Source of the DNA: CAYUIS01 sp964444825
Lineage (GTDB): Bacteria; Chloroflexota; Anaerolineae; B4-G1
Reading direction: 5' to 3'
Assembly: GCA_964444825.1 (NCBI GenBank)
Contig: CAYUIS010000019.1
Span: forward strand, 1-51,014
DNA: 51,014 nt
The notes below the pieces were generated by a model. The model was not told the DNA's origin and searched no databases. It worked only from the letters and a program-made list of their open reading frames with translations. Every line of letters starts with the position of its first letter. The first letter of the stretch is position 1. The translations under genes and the position numbers were made by a program. Positions 26,553-34,314 of this stretch are shown here, piece by piece.

Positions 26553-26797
26553 TCAGCCTCGTGCTGAGAAGCGCGCTTGTGGCGATACACGATCCGACCA
26601 CGCGTCAGATCGTAAGGTGAAAGCTCCACACGCACGCGATCACCCAACAGGATCCGGATGTAATACTTGCGCATTTTGCCGGAGAGGTAAGCCAGAATCT
26701 CGTGGCCGTTTTCGAGCCGGACACGAAACTGTGTAGCTGGCAACGCCTCAAAGACGGTGCCCTCCATTACGATCTTTTCCTCTTTACTCTTGGCCAT
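26549..26797 (-). CDS. infA: Translation initiation factor IF-1
   Basis: An 82-residue S1/OB-fold protein that binds the 30S A site. MAKSKEEKIVMEGTVFEALP, FRVRLENGHEILAYLSGKMRK and VELSPYDLTRGRIVYR are classic IF-1. A basic/acidic tail of about ten residues (HKRASQHEAD) extends beyond the usual 72. The ATG at 26797 is preceded by GAGGG; an upstream GTG at 26821 would add eight residues. It lies 52 bases after rpsA on the same strand, probably in one transcript. Confidence 0.96.
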   Translation of the reverse strand: MAKSKEEKIVMEGTVFEALPATQFRVRLENGHEILAYLSGKMRKYYIRILLGDRVRVELSPYDLTRGRIVYRHKRASQHEAD

Positions 26798-26849
26798 TCG
26801 GGTCGTCCCTCTTGCAGACACTGACTGCCGAACCAGTCATCAGGTCCTG

Positions 26850-28613
26850 TTAAGCATCCGTTTCTGCATCCAGCACCAGGGCCGGAGCTGGTTCTGAGAT
26901 CGCTGCCGCAACCTCTTCCGCGCTCGTTTCAGCGATCGCCGTTTCCACTTCAGGGGCTTCACTGGGCTCCTCAGCGACCTCGTCAATCTCGGCCTCCAAT
27001 GCTGCGCCCGCTGTGGTTGCCTCTCCCGCACCTGTCTCAGCGATCACCGTTTCCACTTCCGGTGCTTCACCCGGCTCCTCAGCGACCTCGTCAATCTCGG
27101 CCTCCAACACCGCACCTGCTACCGTTGCCTCTGGCTCGACCACTTCAGCCGACACTACCTCATCCTCTAGCGTTGTAACGCGTTCTTCAGCGACCTCAGC
27201 ATCCGCCAGGACGTCCGGTTCTTCCGCTTCCTCCTCCTCAGCCTCCGGGGGGGCCTGCTGTTCCGCCACCCATCGCTCCCACTCACTCCTGCGTACCTGC
27301 TTGGCACTCAGAGCGAGGCGCTTCCTTCGGCTATCTATGCGGATGATTTTTACCAACAGTTTCTCGCCAGCCCGGACGATATCCGATGGTGGAAGCTCCG
27401 GTGTTCCGATCATCTCGCTAACGTGGAGCAATCCTTCAACGCCCAGGTCCAATTCGATAAATGCGCCAAAATCCAGCACGCGGGTAACTCGGCCTTCGAC
27501 CAACTCCCCAGGAGTATAGTGATCCTCTACAAGTGTCCAAGGATCCGGCTGGAGCTTTTTGAGGCTGAGCGCAATACGTTTTCTATCGCGGTCTACATCG
27601 AGAACGTAGACGTCCACCTCATCACCGACCTTGAGCACGTCCCGGGGATTGTCCACTCGGCTCCAACTGAGTTCCGACACGTGGATCAAACCATCGGCCC
27701 CACCCAGGTCCACAAAGGCTCCAAAACTGGTGATACTGGTGACTCGCCCGTGCCGCGTATCACCCTCAGCCAGCTCAGACATCACACGCCCGCGCTGCGT
27801 CTCCTGCCACTGACGAAGTGCACGCCGCTGGGAGAAAATAAGACGGCGACGCATACGATCCACTTCGATGACCTTGAGCCCTACCTTCTCCCCGATCATT
27901 GCCTCCATACGATCACGGCGCTGGTCATCCCGCATGCGCCTGGGCAACCCCACGATCTGCGAGGCCGGAATAAAGCCCCGTATCTTGCCGAACTTGACGA
28001 TGAGACCACCACGGTTGTGGCCGGCAACCTCACCCTCGTAGAGCTCACCGCTCTCCATCATCTGTTCAGCCTCCACCCAGTCCCTGTACATACGGGCTTG
28101 ATGGATAGACAGAATCGGATGGCCCTCCCGGTTTTCCGGGCGAAGCACAAATACCGAGATGCTTTTGCCCGCTCCAATCTCAGCACGGGCCTCCTCGTCC
28201 AGACGCTCCAAGTCCTCACCGGGAACAAAGCCCTCCCGCTTGAAGCCAATATCCACGACTAGACCGTTCTCTCTTACGTCGACAATGACCCCCTCGCGGA
28301 TCTCCCCACGCTTAGGGGCCTGATAGCCGTAGCCGTTCTCCAGGTATTCGTCCAGCCCTGGAGCAGCCAATTCCTGATCGATCTGCTCCTCGACAGCCGG
28401 AGCTTGAGCTTGGTCTAGCCCCGGAGCAGCCAGTTCCTGATCGATCTGCTCCTCAACAGCCGGAGCTTGAGCTTGGTCTAGCCCCGGAGCAGCCAGTTCC
28501 TGATCGATCTGCTCCTCGACAGCCGGAGCTTGAGCACTGCTTTCATCAATGGAACTCTGGCTCTCTGGACTGTGAGTAAGTGCGTTCTGATCGGTTAAAC
28601 TCTCAAGATTCAT
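26850..28613 (-). CDS. rpsA: 30S ribosomal protein S1 (four S1 domains, repeat-rich ends)
   Basis: A 587-residue RNA-binding protein that helps mRNA load onto the 30S subunit. Four S1 domains lie at about residues 105-170, 190-260, 278-346 and 363-432, marked by GEIREGVIVDVRENGLVVDIG, GELYEGEVAGHNRGGLIVKFG, GRVTSITSFGAFVDLGGADG and GRVTRVLDFGAFIELDLGVEG (each noted by position). Residues 28-87 are three near-identical 21-aa repeats (QAPAVEEQIDQELAAPGLD). Residues 440-587 form an acidic tail with a 36-aa repeat pair. The ATG at 28613 has GGAG about 11 bases upstream. Four domains suit a Gram-positive or Chloroflexota-type S1. Confidence 0.93.
   Translation of the reverse strand: MNLESLTDQNALTHSPESQSSIDESSAQAPAVEEQIDQELAAPGLDQAQAPAVEEQIDQELAAPGLDQAQAPAVEEQIDQELAAPGLDEYLENGYGYQAPKRGEIREGVIVDVRENGLVVDIGFKREGFVPGEDLERLDEEARAEIGAGKSISVFVLRPENREGHPILSIHQARMYRDWVEAEQMMESGELYEGEVAGHNRGGLIVKFGKIRGFIPASQIVGLPRRMRDDQRRDRMEAMIGEKVGLKVIEVDRMRRRLIFSQRRALRQWQETQRGRVMSELAEGDTRHGRVTSITSFGAFVDLGGADGLIHVSELSWSRVDNPRDVLKVGDEVDVYVLDVDRDRKRIALSLKKLQPDPWTLVEDHYTPGELVEGRVTRVLDFGAFIELDLGVEGLLHVSEMIGTPELPPSDIVRAGEKLLVKIIRIDSRRKRLALSAKQVRRSEWERWVAEQQAPPEAEEEEAEEPDVLADAEVAEERVTTLEDEVVSAEVVEPEATVAGAVLEAEIDEVAEEPGEAPEVETVIAETGAGEATTAGAALEAEIDEVAEEPSEAPEVETAIAETSAEEVAAAISEPAPALVLDAETDA
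26929..27111 (-). repeat. 108-bp tandem repeat in the rpsA tail
   Basis: Two copies of a 108-bp unit (26929-27036 and 27037 to about 27111, the second partial) encode the 36-aa acidic segment LEAEIDEVAEEP...EAPEVET. The copies differ mainly at third positions, so the duplication is not the most recent. Confidence 0.75.
28355..28535 (-). repeat. 63-bp tandem repeat x3 in rpsA N-terminal coding region
   Basis: Three head-to-tail 63-bp units start at 28355, 28418 and 28481 and differ at only a few positions. They encode a 21-aa acidic, Gln/Pro-containing repeat before the first S1 domain. The near identity suggests recent expansion and likely length variation between strains. Confidence 0.9.
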
Positions 28614-28660
28614 GTACTCAGATTACTCCCTGTGCGATACCGCGCCTCGTTAGCCTGGAA

Positions 28661-28700
28661 TAAAAAGGCCCGCATCACCTTTCTGCACCGACACGCGGGC
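28661..28700 (-). terminator. Intrinsic terminator/attenuator in the rpsA leader
   Basis: On the minus strand GCCCGCGT (28700-28693) pairs with ATGCGGGC (28675-28668), 8 bp including one G-T, with a 17-base loop, followed by CTTTTTATT. It lies about 190 bases after the rpsA-strand promoter at 28890-28917 and about 50 bases before the rpsA ATG, so it sits inside the leader. Confidence 0.75.
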
Positions 28701-28889
28701 AATGCTGGGCCGGAATCTCGCCTGACCTTGGACAAATGCTCAATTCGGATCGTTTTGTCTCTGTCTACCTCACAGAAAGGTCAACAAATCTGAGACGACT
28801 CGGTTCGGCGGCCCGCACCAGACCACATCTATCTTATCGGCATCAATCCAATCCGTGTCAATGAGGGGCAGTATCAAAAATGTGAGCCT

Positions 28890-28917
28890 ATTCTATCACG
28901 TCACGATGGATTGTCAA
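28890..28917 (-). promoter_or_regulatory. Promoter for rpsA-infA
   Basis: TTGACA (28917-28912), a 16-base spacer and TAGAAT (28895-28890) on the minus strand, 26 bases after the stop of the upstream reductase gene. The predicted leader is about 270 bases long. Confidence 0.75.
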
Positions 28918-28942
28918 ATCGAGTCATCCGATTGCCCTACGA

Positions 28943-29749
28943 CTACCCTACGATGATCTCGCCTGCGTCTACCGGTATAACCGCTCCGCTGATCCAGGTG
29001 ATGTCAGGATCGGCCAGGCCCACCAGCACCTTGGCCACGTCCTCGGGCGTCGTCATACGGCCGCCAGGGTTCCGCTTAAGGGCCTCGGCGACATACGCCT
29101 CATGGCCAGGGATAATGCGCAACGCTGGAGTGTCCGTCACCCCTGGACGGAGGCAGTTGACGGAGATGCCTCGGGGACCTAGCTCCAAAGCCAGTTGGCG
29201 CGCGTGGCTCTCCAACGCTGCCTTGGCCGCTGACACAGCACCATACATCTTTGCCATGCGGCTGGCGCCGGCGCTGGATAGCCCATACACCCTGCTGCCC
29301 CGTACCAAAAGGCCTCTTTGCACCAGGTCCTGTACCCAGTAGACCAAGCTATGGGCCATCACCCGCAACGTCATGTCCATCTGTGCCTCGCTGATTGCCC
29401 CTTCACGACTGTCGGAGATAAAGGGCAGCAACGTGCCAAAGGCGATTGAGTGCAGCACAAAGTGAATGCTATCGGCCGGATCGTCTGCCAGTGCCGTCTC
29501 GATCTGATCGAGTACTCGCGCTCGCTTGCGGGCATCGGCGGCGTTCCTGTTGAAAAAGACCGCCTTGCGCCCCACAGCCTCGATGTCGGCTACCACATGT
29601 TGTGCCCGGGAAAGCGTGGCTCGGGTATCGAGGTGCACCCCAAAGATGTTCATTCCAGCGCCAGCCAGAGCCCTGGAGGTCGCCGCTCCAAAACCACTCG
29701 ACGCTCCCAGGATGAGTGCCCAGCGCCCGTCAAGATCAAGTTTGCTCAT
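28943..29749 (-). CDS. SDR-family reductase, FabL-like enoyl-ACP reductase
   Basis: A 268-residue short-chain dehydrogenase/reductase. The cofactor loop is GASSGFGAA (TGxxxGxG type) near residue 16. The catalytic pair is Y-x6-K in YGAVSAAKAAL, the spacing of enoyl-ACP reductases (FabI/FabL) rather than the Y-x3-K of ordinary SDRs. Together with the classical glycine motif this points to FabL, the last step of fatty acid elongation. RPGVTDTPALRIIPG and the C-terminal WISGAVIPVDAG also fit. GGGAGG precedes the ATG. No other fab genes are nearby, so the specific role is inferred. Confidence 0.8.
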   Translation of the reverse strand: MSKLDLDGRWALILGASSGFGAATSRALAGAGMNIFGVHLDTRATLSRAQHVVADIEAVGRKAVFFNRNAADARKRARVLDQIETALADDPADSIHFVLHSIAFGTLLPFISDSREGAISEAQMDMTLRVMAHSLVYWVQDLVQRGLLVRGSRVYGLSSAGASRMAKMYGAVSAAKAALESHARQLALELGPRGISVNCLRPGVTDTPALRIIPGHEAYVAEALKRNPGGRMTTPEDVAKVLVGLADPDITWISGAVIPVDAGEIIVG

Positions 29750-29803
29750 TGTCGCCTCCCATCAAATTCACAGACCCAGGTACTATGGATCGCACTTCTA
29801 CAT

Positions 29804-30010
29804 TCAAGGGTAAACAACACCCAATAGCTGCCCTCGATGCGCTACCTCGGGTCCGCCCGTCGAATGGTACAACACTTTCTCCATTTGCGCCAGCCAGGAG
29901 CAGAGAAACAACTGAGCACCAGGTGCCAGCCCGGCTTCAGTCTCCCGAATCACTGGCACGTGATCCATAATGGCGACTGCCCCGACTCGTGTTCCATGGT
30001 AACTTGACAT
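29804..30010 (-). CDS. Possible small hypothetical protein (68 aa)
   Basis: A minus-strand frame between the reductase and the Fur-family gene. The translation looks protein-like (GTRVGAVAIMDHVPVIRET, LAPGAQLFLCSWLAQMEKVLYH), with a mixed hydrophobic pattern and no low complexity, and it reads the same way as the downstream reductase. I do not recognise a family. The start is uncertain: ATG at 30010 has no good ribosome binding site, and TTG at 30031 is possible. Its 5' end overlaps the divergent promoter of the Fur-family gene, which weakens the case. Confidence 0.35.
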   Translation of the reverse strand: MSSYHGTRVGAVAIMDHVPVIRETEAGLAPGAQLFLCSWLAQMEKVLYHSTGGPEVAHRGQLLGVVYP

Positions 30011-30032
30011 TCTTACACCGTAGAAGTACAAT
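30004..30032 (+). promoter_or_regulatory. Promoter of the Fur-family/CbiMQO operon
   Basis: TTGACA (30004-30009), 17-base spacer, TACAAT (30027-30032): near consensus. The predicted start of transcription, about 30039, coincides with the operator below. Confidence 0.85.
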
Positions 30033-30038
30033 AGCCGC

Positions 30039-30058
30039 TATTGCGAACATTTGCAATA
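30039..30058 (+). promoter_or_regulatory. Nur/Zur-like operator
   Basis: An inverted repeat TATTGC-N8-GCAATA at the expected +1. It contains TTGCGA-N4-TTGCAA, close to the Streptomyces Nur box (TTGCAA-N5-TTGCAA). The downstream genes encode a Fur-family regulator and a nickel/cobalt transporter, so it is probably the site of metal-dependent autoregulation. Confidence 0.65.
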
Positions 30059-30069
30059 AGGGGCGACCT

Positions 30070-30537
30070 ATGTCTCACTGTCATACGCTTATTGACACGC
30101 TGCGGCAGCGCGGGTACCGGATCACACCGCAGCGGGAGATGATCATAGAGATCATAGCTCACAGTGGCCGGCACATGAGTGCAGAGGACGTGTTCGAAGC
30201 GGTGCAAACGCGCACTCGGGTCATCAATCTCGCCACCGTCTACCGCACCCTAGAGCTCCTGGTAGAGGAAGGACTGACCAGCCAGGCCGACCTGGGGGAT
30301 GGCCGGGTGGTATTCGCAACCTGCCATCATGGCCCACATATCCATCTGTTGTGCCGACACTGTGGACGGGTCATCGACGCGGACGCTGAGCCGTTCGCGC
30401 CGCTGTTTCAGCACCTTCAAGATGAGTACGAGTTTGTGTGTTATCCACAGCATTTTGTCATCTATGGTCTCTGTACAGGGTGCCGACCGGCAGACAAAGC
30501 GGTCACGACACCAGTCAATACCGGCAAGGAGGTGTAA
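30070..30537 (+). CDS. Fur-family metalloregulator (probable nickel/cobalt-responsive Nur type)
   Basis: A 155-residue Fur-like repressor. The N-terminal winged helix is RQRGYRITPQREMIIEII, then HMSAEDVFEAV and NLATVYRTLELLVEEGL. Metal-site residues follow in FATCHHGPHIHLLCRHCGRVID, with the CxxC of the structural zinc site and a second pair in GLCTGCRP. The ATG at 30070 follows AAGGGG; the longer frame from 29989 would begin upstream of the promoter's own start site. It is the first gene of an operon with CbiM, CbiQ and CbiO, which is why nickel or cobalt is proposed rather than iron or zinc. Confidence 0.88.
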   Translation: MSHCHTLIDTLRQRGYRITPQREMIIEIIAHSGRHMSAEDVFEAVQTRTRVINLATVYRTLELLVEEGLTSQADLGDGRVVFATCHHGPHIHLLCRHCGRVIDADAEPFAPLFQHLQDEYEFVCYPQHFVIYGLCTGCRPADKAVTTPVNTGKEV

Positions 30538-30540
30538 AAC

Positions 30541-31515
30541 ATGTTAGCAAGTCACGTTCTTCCCTCTCCCACTCCTCTCCACATTCCGGATGGATTTCTC
30601 AGCCTAGGGGTTTCCCTGACCTGCTGGCTTCTCGCCGCCATAGGTGTAGGAGTGGCCCTGCGGCAAAACCGCCAGGTCCTTGGAGGGCGGCAGGTGCCCC
30701 TGATGGGCGTACTGGCCGCCTTTATATTCGCTGCCCAGATGCTGAACTTTACCGTTGCCGGAGGGACCTCCGGCCACCTCATCGGTGGCGCGTTGGCGGC
30801 GGTCCTCCTGGGACCTTGGGCCGGCATCCTGACGATGACGACGGTCGTCGCTATCCAGGCGCTGCTCTTCCAAGATGGCGGTCTCTTGGTGATGGGGGCT
30901 AACATCACCAATATGGCCATCATATCCACGCTGGTCGGCTATGGGGTCTATCGAGGGGTACAGCTCATAGCTGGCGAGCGGCGGTGGGGACTCTATGTCG
31001 GCGGCTTTGCCGCAGCTTGGGCCTCAGTGGTGATCTCGGCCGTCGCAGCGTCCATCGAGTTGGCCTTCTCCGGCACCTCGCCGCTTAGCGTAGCCCTGCC
31101 AGCGATGGCCGGGGTGCATGCCCTCATCGGCATCGGCGAGGGGTTGATCACGGCGGGCGCATTGGCCTTTGTCGCCACCGCGCGACGGGACCTGTTGGAA
31201 CCATCGCGCGCGCCGGCCGGCGGGCTGAGTTGGGCCGCCGTGGGGCTGGCTTTGGCGGTGGCGGTGACCTTGCTCGCTCCGCTTGCCTCGCCCCACCCTG
31301 ACGGACTGGAGCGCGTAGCTGAGGATCAGGGTTTTCTCGCGGCAGCCGAGGGTGCTCCCTACGAGATTTTCCCCGACTATGTACTGCCCGGCCTCCCCAA
31401 CGAAGCGCTGGCGACCATTGCCGCTGGCATCCTGGGCGCCTTGATCGTGGCCGGGGTCGCCTTTGGTGTGGCCCGGCTCCGCCGCCAGGTCGCTCCACAG
31501 CCGGCTGATGACTAG
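30541..31515 (+). CDS. cbiM: Ni/Co ECF transporter substrate-binding subunit CbiM with PDGLE/CbiN-like C-terminus
   Basis: A 324-residue membrane protein. The CbiM/NikM core has HIPDGFLS, AAFIFAAQMLNFTVAGGTSGHLIGG, GANITNMAII and HALIGIGEG. The C-terminus carries PHPDGLERVAED and a last membrane helix, the PDGLE/CbiN-like module, so no separate cbiN is needed. In known members the protein starts Met-His and the free N-terminus ligates the metal. Here a strong AAGGAGGTG fixes the ATG at 30541, giving 13 residues (MLASHVLPSPTPL) ahead of HIPDG, so processing or a variant site would be needed. The gap to the Fur-family stop is 3 bases. Confidence 0.92.
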   Translation: MLASHVLPSPTPLHIPDGFLSLGVSLTCWLLAAIGVGVALRQNRQVLGGRQVPLMGVLAAFIFAAQMLNFTVAGGTSGHLIGGALAAVLLGPWAGILTMTTVVAIQALLFQDGGLLVMGANITNMAIISTLVGYGVYRGVQLIAGERRWGLYVGGFAAAWASVVISAVAASIELAFSGTSPLSVALPAMAGVHALIGIGEGLITAGALAFVATARRDLLEPSRAPAGGLSWAAVGLALAVAVTLLAPLASPHPDGLERVAEDQGFLAAAEGAPYEIFPDYVLPGLPNEALATIAAGILGALIVAGVAFGVARLRRQVAPQPADD

Positions 31516-31530
31516 CCTCCGAGATCGAAC

Positions 31531-32328
31531 ATGCACATCCACGCACTGGATGGCTATCGGCCCGCCCCCAGCTTCATCCATAGCCTTGACGCACGAGCCA
31601 AGCTGGTCACGGCCATACTCTTTATCATCGCCACCGCATTGACACCCGACGGGGCCTGGCCGGCCTATATCCTTCTAGCCACCCTGACCCTGGGTGTGAT
31701 CCTGGCCTCGCAGTTGGGGATAGGCTTTGTGCAACGACGGGCAGCGATGGCGCTGCCATTTGCGTTGGCGGCCGTGACGGTCATATTCTCCACACCCGGC
31801 CGGGCAGTGTGGGCGATAGAACTGTGGAGAAAAGAGCTGGCGATCACCGGTGCCGGGTTGATCCGTTTCGCCAGCATCCTGCTCAAATCGTGGCTGTCGG
31901 TGCAGATGGCCGTGGTGCTGACGGGAACGACGCGCTTCCCGGCCCTGCTGCAGGCGATGCGCAGTCTGGGACTGCCCCAGATCCTGGTCAGCATCATAGG
32001 ATTCACCTACCGCTACATCTTTGTCATCGCCGATGAGGCGCTGCGGCTGATGCGGGCGCGCGCGGCCCGCAGCGGTACCGTGAGCCGGTCGGCGGGTGGT
32101 GGTAGCCTGCTTTGGCGAGCCCAGGTGACTGGCGGAATGGCAGGTAGCCTGTTCCTCCGTAGCATTGAGCGCAGCGAGCGCATCTACGATGCGATGGTGG
32201 CGCGGGGGTACGACGGCGAGGTTCGCTCACTGCGCTCGCCGGTATTGGGACCGCGCGATGTCTTGACCGTGCTGCCGTTCGTCTTGGCGCTCGTGGCAGC
32301 CCAGGTGCTGGCCAGGGTACAGTGGTAA
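31531..32328 (+). CDS. cbiQ: ECF transporter transmembrane (T) component CbiQ
   Basis: A 265-residue membrane protein that couples ATP hydrolysis by CbiO to movement of CbiM. It begins with the typical cytoplasmic SFIHSLDARAKLV. It has five or six membrane helices and ends with the ATPase-contact helix ERIYDAMVARGYDG, the usual R-x-x-x-AM-x-x-RG-x-x-G motif. The start is 16 bases after cbiM. The stop codon overlaps the ATG of cbiO (TAATG), so they are translationally coupled. Confidence 0.93.
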   Translation: MHIHALDGYRPAPSFIHSLDARAKLVTAILFIIATALTPDGAWPAYILLATLTLGVILASQLGIGFVQRRAAMALPFALAAVTVIFSTPGRAVWAIELWRKELAITGAGLIRFASILLKSWLSVQMAVVLTGTTRFPALLQAMRSLGLPQILVSIIGFTYRYIFVIADEALRLMRARAARSGTVSRSAGGGSLLWRAQVTGGMAGSLFLRSIERSERIYDAMVARGYDGEVRSLRSPVLGPRDVLTVLPFVLALVAAQVLARVQW

Positions 32329-33032
32329 TGGGAACCTGTATCGAGATTCGGGAGCTCTCGTTTGCCTATCACAACGGTCATCCGGCGCTGCAGCGCTTGA
32401 GCCTGAGCGTTGGGCCAGGCGAGAAGGTGGCTTTGGTGGGCCCCAACGGCGCAGGAAAGTCCACCCTTCTCCTCCACCTCAACGGCATCCTACAGGGTGA
32501 GGGGATGGTACAGGTGATGGGGCAAAAGGTAGCAGAGCCCAATCTGAGCCATATCCGAGCCCAGGTGGGATTGATCTTTCAGAACCCAGATGATCAACTC
32601 TTTTCCCCGACGGTGTTTGATGACGTAGCCTTCGGGCCGCTCTACGCCGGACTGGGAGAGGAACAAGTCCGCCGCCGGGTAGAGTGGGCGCTGGCGCAGG
32701 TAGGGATGGGAGAATACGCGGAGCGGATCTCGCACCATCTGAGTCTGGGAGAGAAGAAACGCGCCGCTATCGCCAGCGTGCTCTCGATGGAGCCCGAGAT
32801 CCTGGCATTGGATGAACCTACGGCCGGTCTCGATCCGCGCACCCGCCGACGCCTGATCGAACTCCTGCAAGAGCTTCCGCAGACGATGCTGTGCGCCACC
32901 CACGACCTGACCATGCTGCCGGAGGTCTTTCCCCGCACGGTCGTTCTAGACAGAGGCCAGGTGGTCGCTGACGGACCGACGGACGAGATTCTGGCCGACG
33001 ACCTATTGCTGGAAGCACACGGATTGAAGTAG
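32328..33032 (+). CDS. cbiO: ECF transporter ATP-binding protein CbiO
   Basis: A 234-residue ABC ATPase. Walker A is GPNGAGKST, Q-loop FQNPDDQLFSPTV (the FQNPDDQ form is typical of CbiO/EcfA), signature LSLGEKKR, Walker B EILALDEPTAGLD and H-loop THD. I start at the ATG overlapping the cbiQ stop; a GTG two codons earlier is also in frame. A single ATPase gene implies a homodimer, as in Ni/Co ECF systems. Confidence 0.95.
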   Translation: MGTCIEIRELSFAYHNGHPALQRLSLSVGPGEKVALVGPNGAGKSTLLLHLNGILQGEGMVQVMGQKVAEPNLSHIRAQVGLIFQNPDDQLFSPTVFDDVAFGPLYAGLGEEQVRRRVEWALAQVGMGEYAERISHHLSLGEKKRAAIASVLSMEPEILALDEPTAGLDPRTRRRLIELLQELPQTMLCATHDLTMLPEVFPRTVVLDRGQVVADGPTDEILADDLLLEAHGLK

Positions 33033-33132
33033 GAAAGGTAGAAACGCCACTCGAAAGCCAGGCCGTTTACGAACCGACCATCTTGCAGGAACTCGTGCCC
33101 AGTGCGTGGCGCGTACAGCCCACACCGGCAAT

Positions 33133-33879
33133 CTATAGCACCAGGCTTCCAGTCCTGGCCAACTCCCACAGCTCCGCCAGCGTTCCCTGTCCGGCCAACA
33201 GGCTCGCCTTACGCTTGTCAGAGGGACGGAACGGAAGCAGCGTATCACCAGGCTGGATGATCCAATAAACGGGTATGCCGACCGATGCTGCCTGGGCGAT
33301 GTCCCGTTCCCGATCGTCGCCCACCATCAGGCACTCGCCGGGCTCCCGGCCCAACCGGGTCAAGATCTCGCGATAGTAGGCCGGGTGAGACTTGGTGGCG
33401 TGCATATTCTCGTAGCAGGTCACCAGGTCGTAGTCGAACTCGGTCACGGGCACGCCAGCCCACGCCAGCCGCTGCTCGATGGGCAAGCGGGGGAACAAGG
33501 GATTGGTGGCGATGACGACCTGAAGGCCGCGCTCAAAGGCCCACTCGACCAGCGGACGAGCAACGGGGCGCACTTGCGTCAAGGACTGCAATCTGGGAAA
33601 CTCTTGCTCATAGAACTGCTCAAAAACGGGCTTGACCTCATCCTGATCGTACCCCAGCGCCGGGTAAAAGATAGCCGCGAACACTTCCTCGTTGGTGGGG
33701 CCGGACCCATCGTTGGCCACCATTGCCTCTGTGGCGCGCATCAACTCGGGGATCAATTGCTCAGGGGGGATCAGGTGGGCGACCCAGCGGGTGAGCGCCT
33801 GAAAGTAGGCTGGGACAAAAGTGTCCATCGAGTTGCCCAACAGTGTGTCGTCCAGGTCGAAGAGGATGGCTTTGAGCAT
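33133..33879 (-). CDS. HAD-superfamily hydrolase
   Basis: A 248-residue phosphatase-like enzyme. Motif I DLDDT gives nucleophile D8 and D10. Motif II is VVIATNP, motif III lysine lies in ATKSHPAYY, and motif IV is MVGDDRERDIAQAASVG. The helical cap sits between motifs I and II (type I cap). Substrate unknown; phosphoglycolate-like or nucleotide phosphatases are possible. GGAGCG precedes the ATG. It follows the Cys-rich protein by 24 bases. Confidence 0.9.
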   Translation of the reverse strand: MLKAILFDLDDTLLGNSMDTFVPAYFQALTRWVAHLIPPEQLIPELMRATEAMVANDGSGPTNEEVFAAIFYPALGYDQDEVKPVFEQFYEQEFPRLQSLTQVRPVARPLVEWAFERGLQVVIATNPLFPRLPIEQRLAWAGVPVTEFDYDLVTCYENMHATKSHPAYYREILTRLGREPGECLMVGDDRERDIAQAASVGIPVYWIIQPGDTLLPFRPSDKRKASLLAGQGTLAELWELARTGSLVL

Positions 33880-33903
33880 CAGGATACGCTCCGGTGTATC
33901 TGG

Positions 33904-34239
33904 TTATTCTGGTGCGCTCAGGATTGTCGCCGCCTGGGGGTGACAATGACCGCAGCCGACGTAGGGATTCTCCACCTCGAGCTGATGCTCGGTGCAGACG
34001 GCATAGATCTCGACACGGCGAGATAGACCCAGCCAGCGCCGGACGACGCGCGCCTCCAGCACCATGTGGGGACAGGCATTGGCGCGCAAGATGTCGGGAA
34101 CCGGACAGAGGGAGCATATTTTGGGCTCCCACGGCTCCGAACGGGGGTTACGTCCAATGAGGCGGCACTCCTGGGTGGAGCGGCCGCGGTAGAAATCCTC
34201 GTAATAGTAGGGGCACTCGGCGCCGGCTGGAGTAAGCAT
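33904..34239 (-). CDS. Cys-rich hypothetical protein (111 aa)
   Basis: I do not recognise a named family. The protein has nine cysteines, several paired: ECPYYYEDF, ECRLIGR, ICSLCPVPDI, ACPHM, VCTEHQ and GCGHCHP. This suggests a metal-binding fold, zinc or Fe-S. There is no signal peptide. The ATG at 34239 has only a weak AGGCGG; a GTG at 34299 behind GTGGGG would add 20 polar residues. It lies between efp and the HAD hydrolase, all on the minus strand. Confidence 0.7.
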   Translation of the reverse strand: MLTPAGAECPYYYEDFYRGRSTQECRLIGRNPRSEPWEPKICSLCPVPDILRANACPHMVLEARVVRRWLGLSRRVEIYAVCTEHQLEVENPYVGCGHCHPQAATILSAPE

Positions 34240-34314
34240 TAGCCGCCTATTGTCTCGGGCCCCACGTCCCAGGCTTCGGGTTCGCTCGTCCCCGAGCACA
34301 CAACTCGCCCCACC

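Noticed and set aside
27423..28262. 279-codon plus-strand frame
   Set aside because: Antisense to the S1 domains of rpsA; high GC leaves long empty frames on the opposite strand.
28355..28535. CRISPR-like array
   Set aside because: The 63-bp units are contiguous, in frame and without spacers; they encode a protein repeat.
28613..28900. T-box or known metabolite riboswitch in the rpsA leader
   Set aside because: I found no T-box AGGGTGG-like motif and no B12, TPP, FMN or SAM consensus; only the terminator can be supported.
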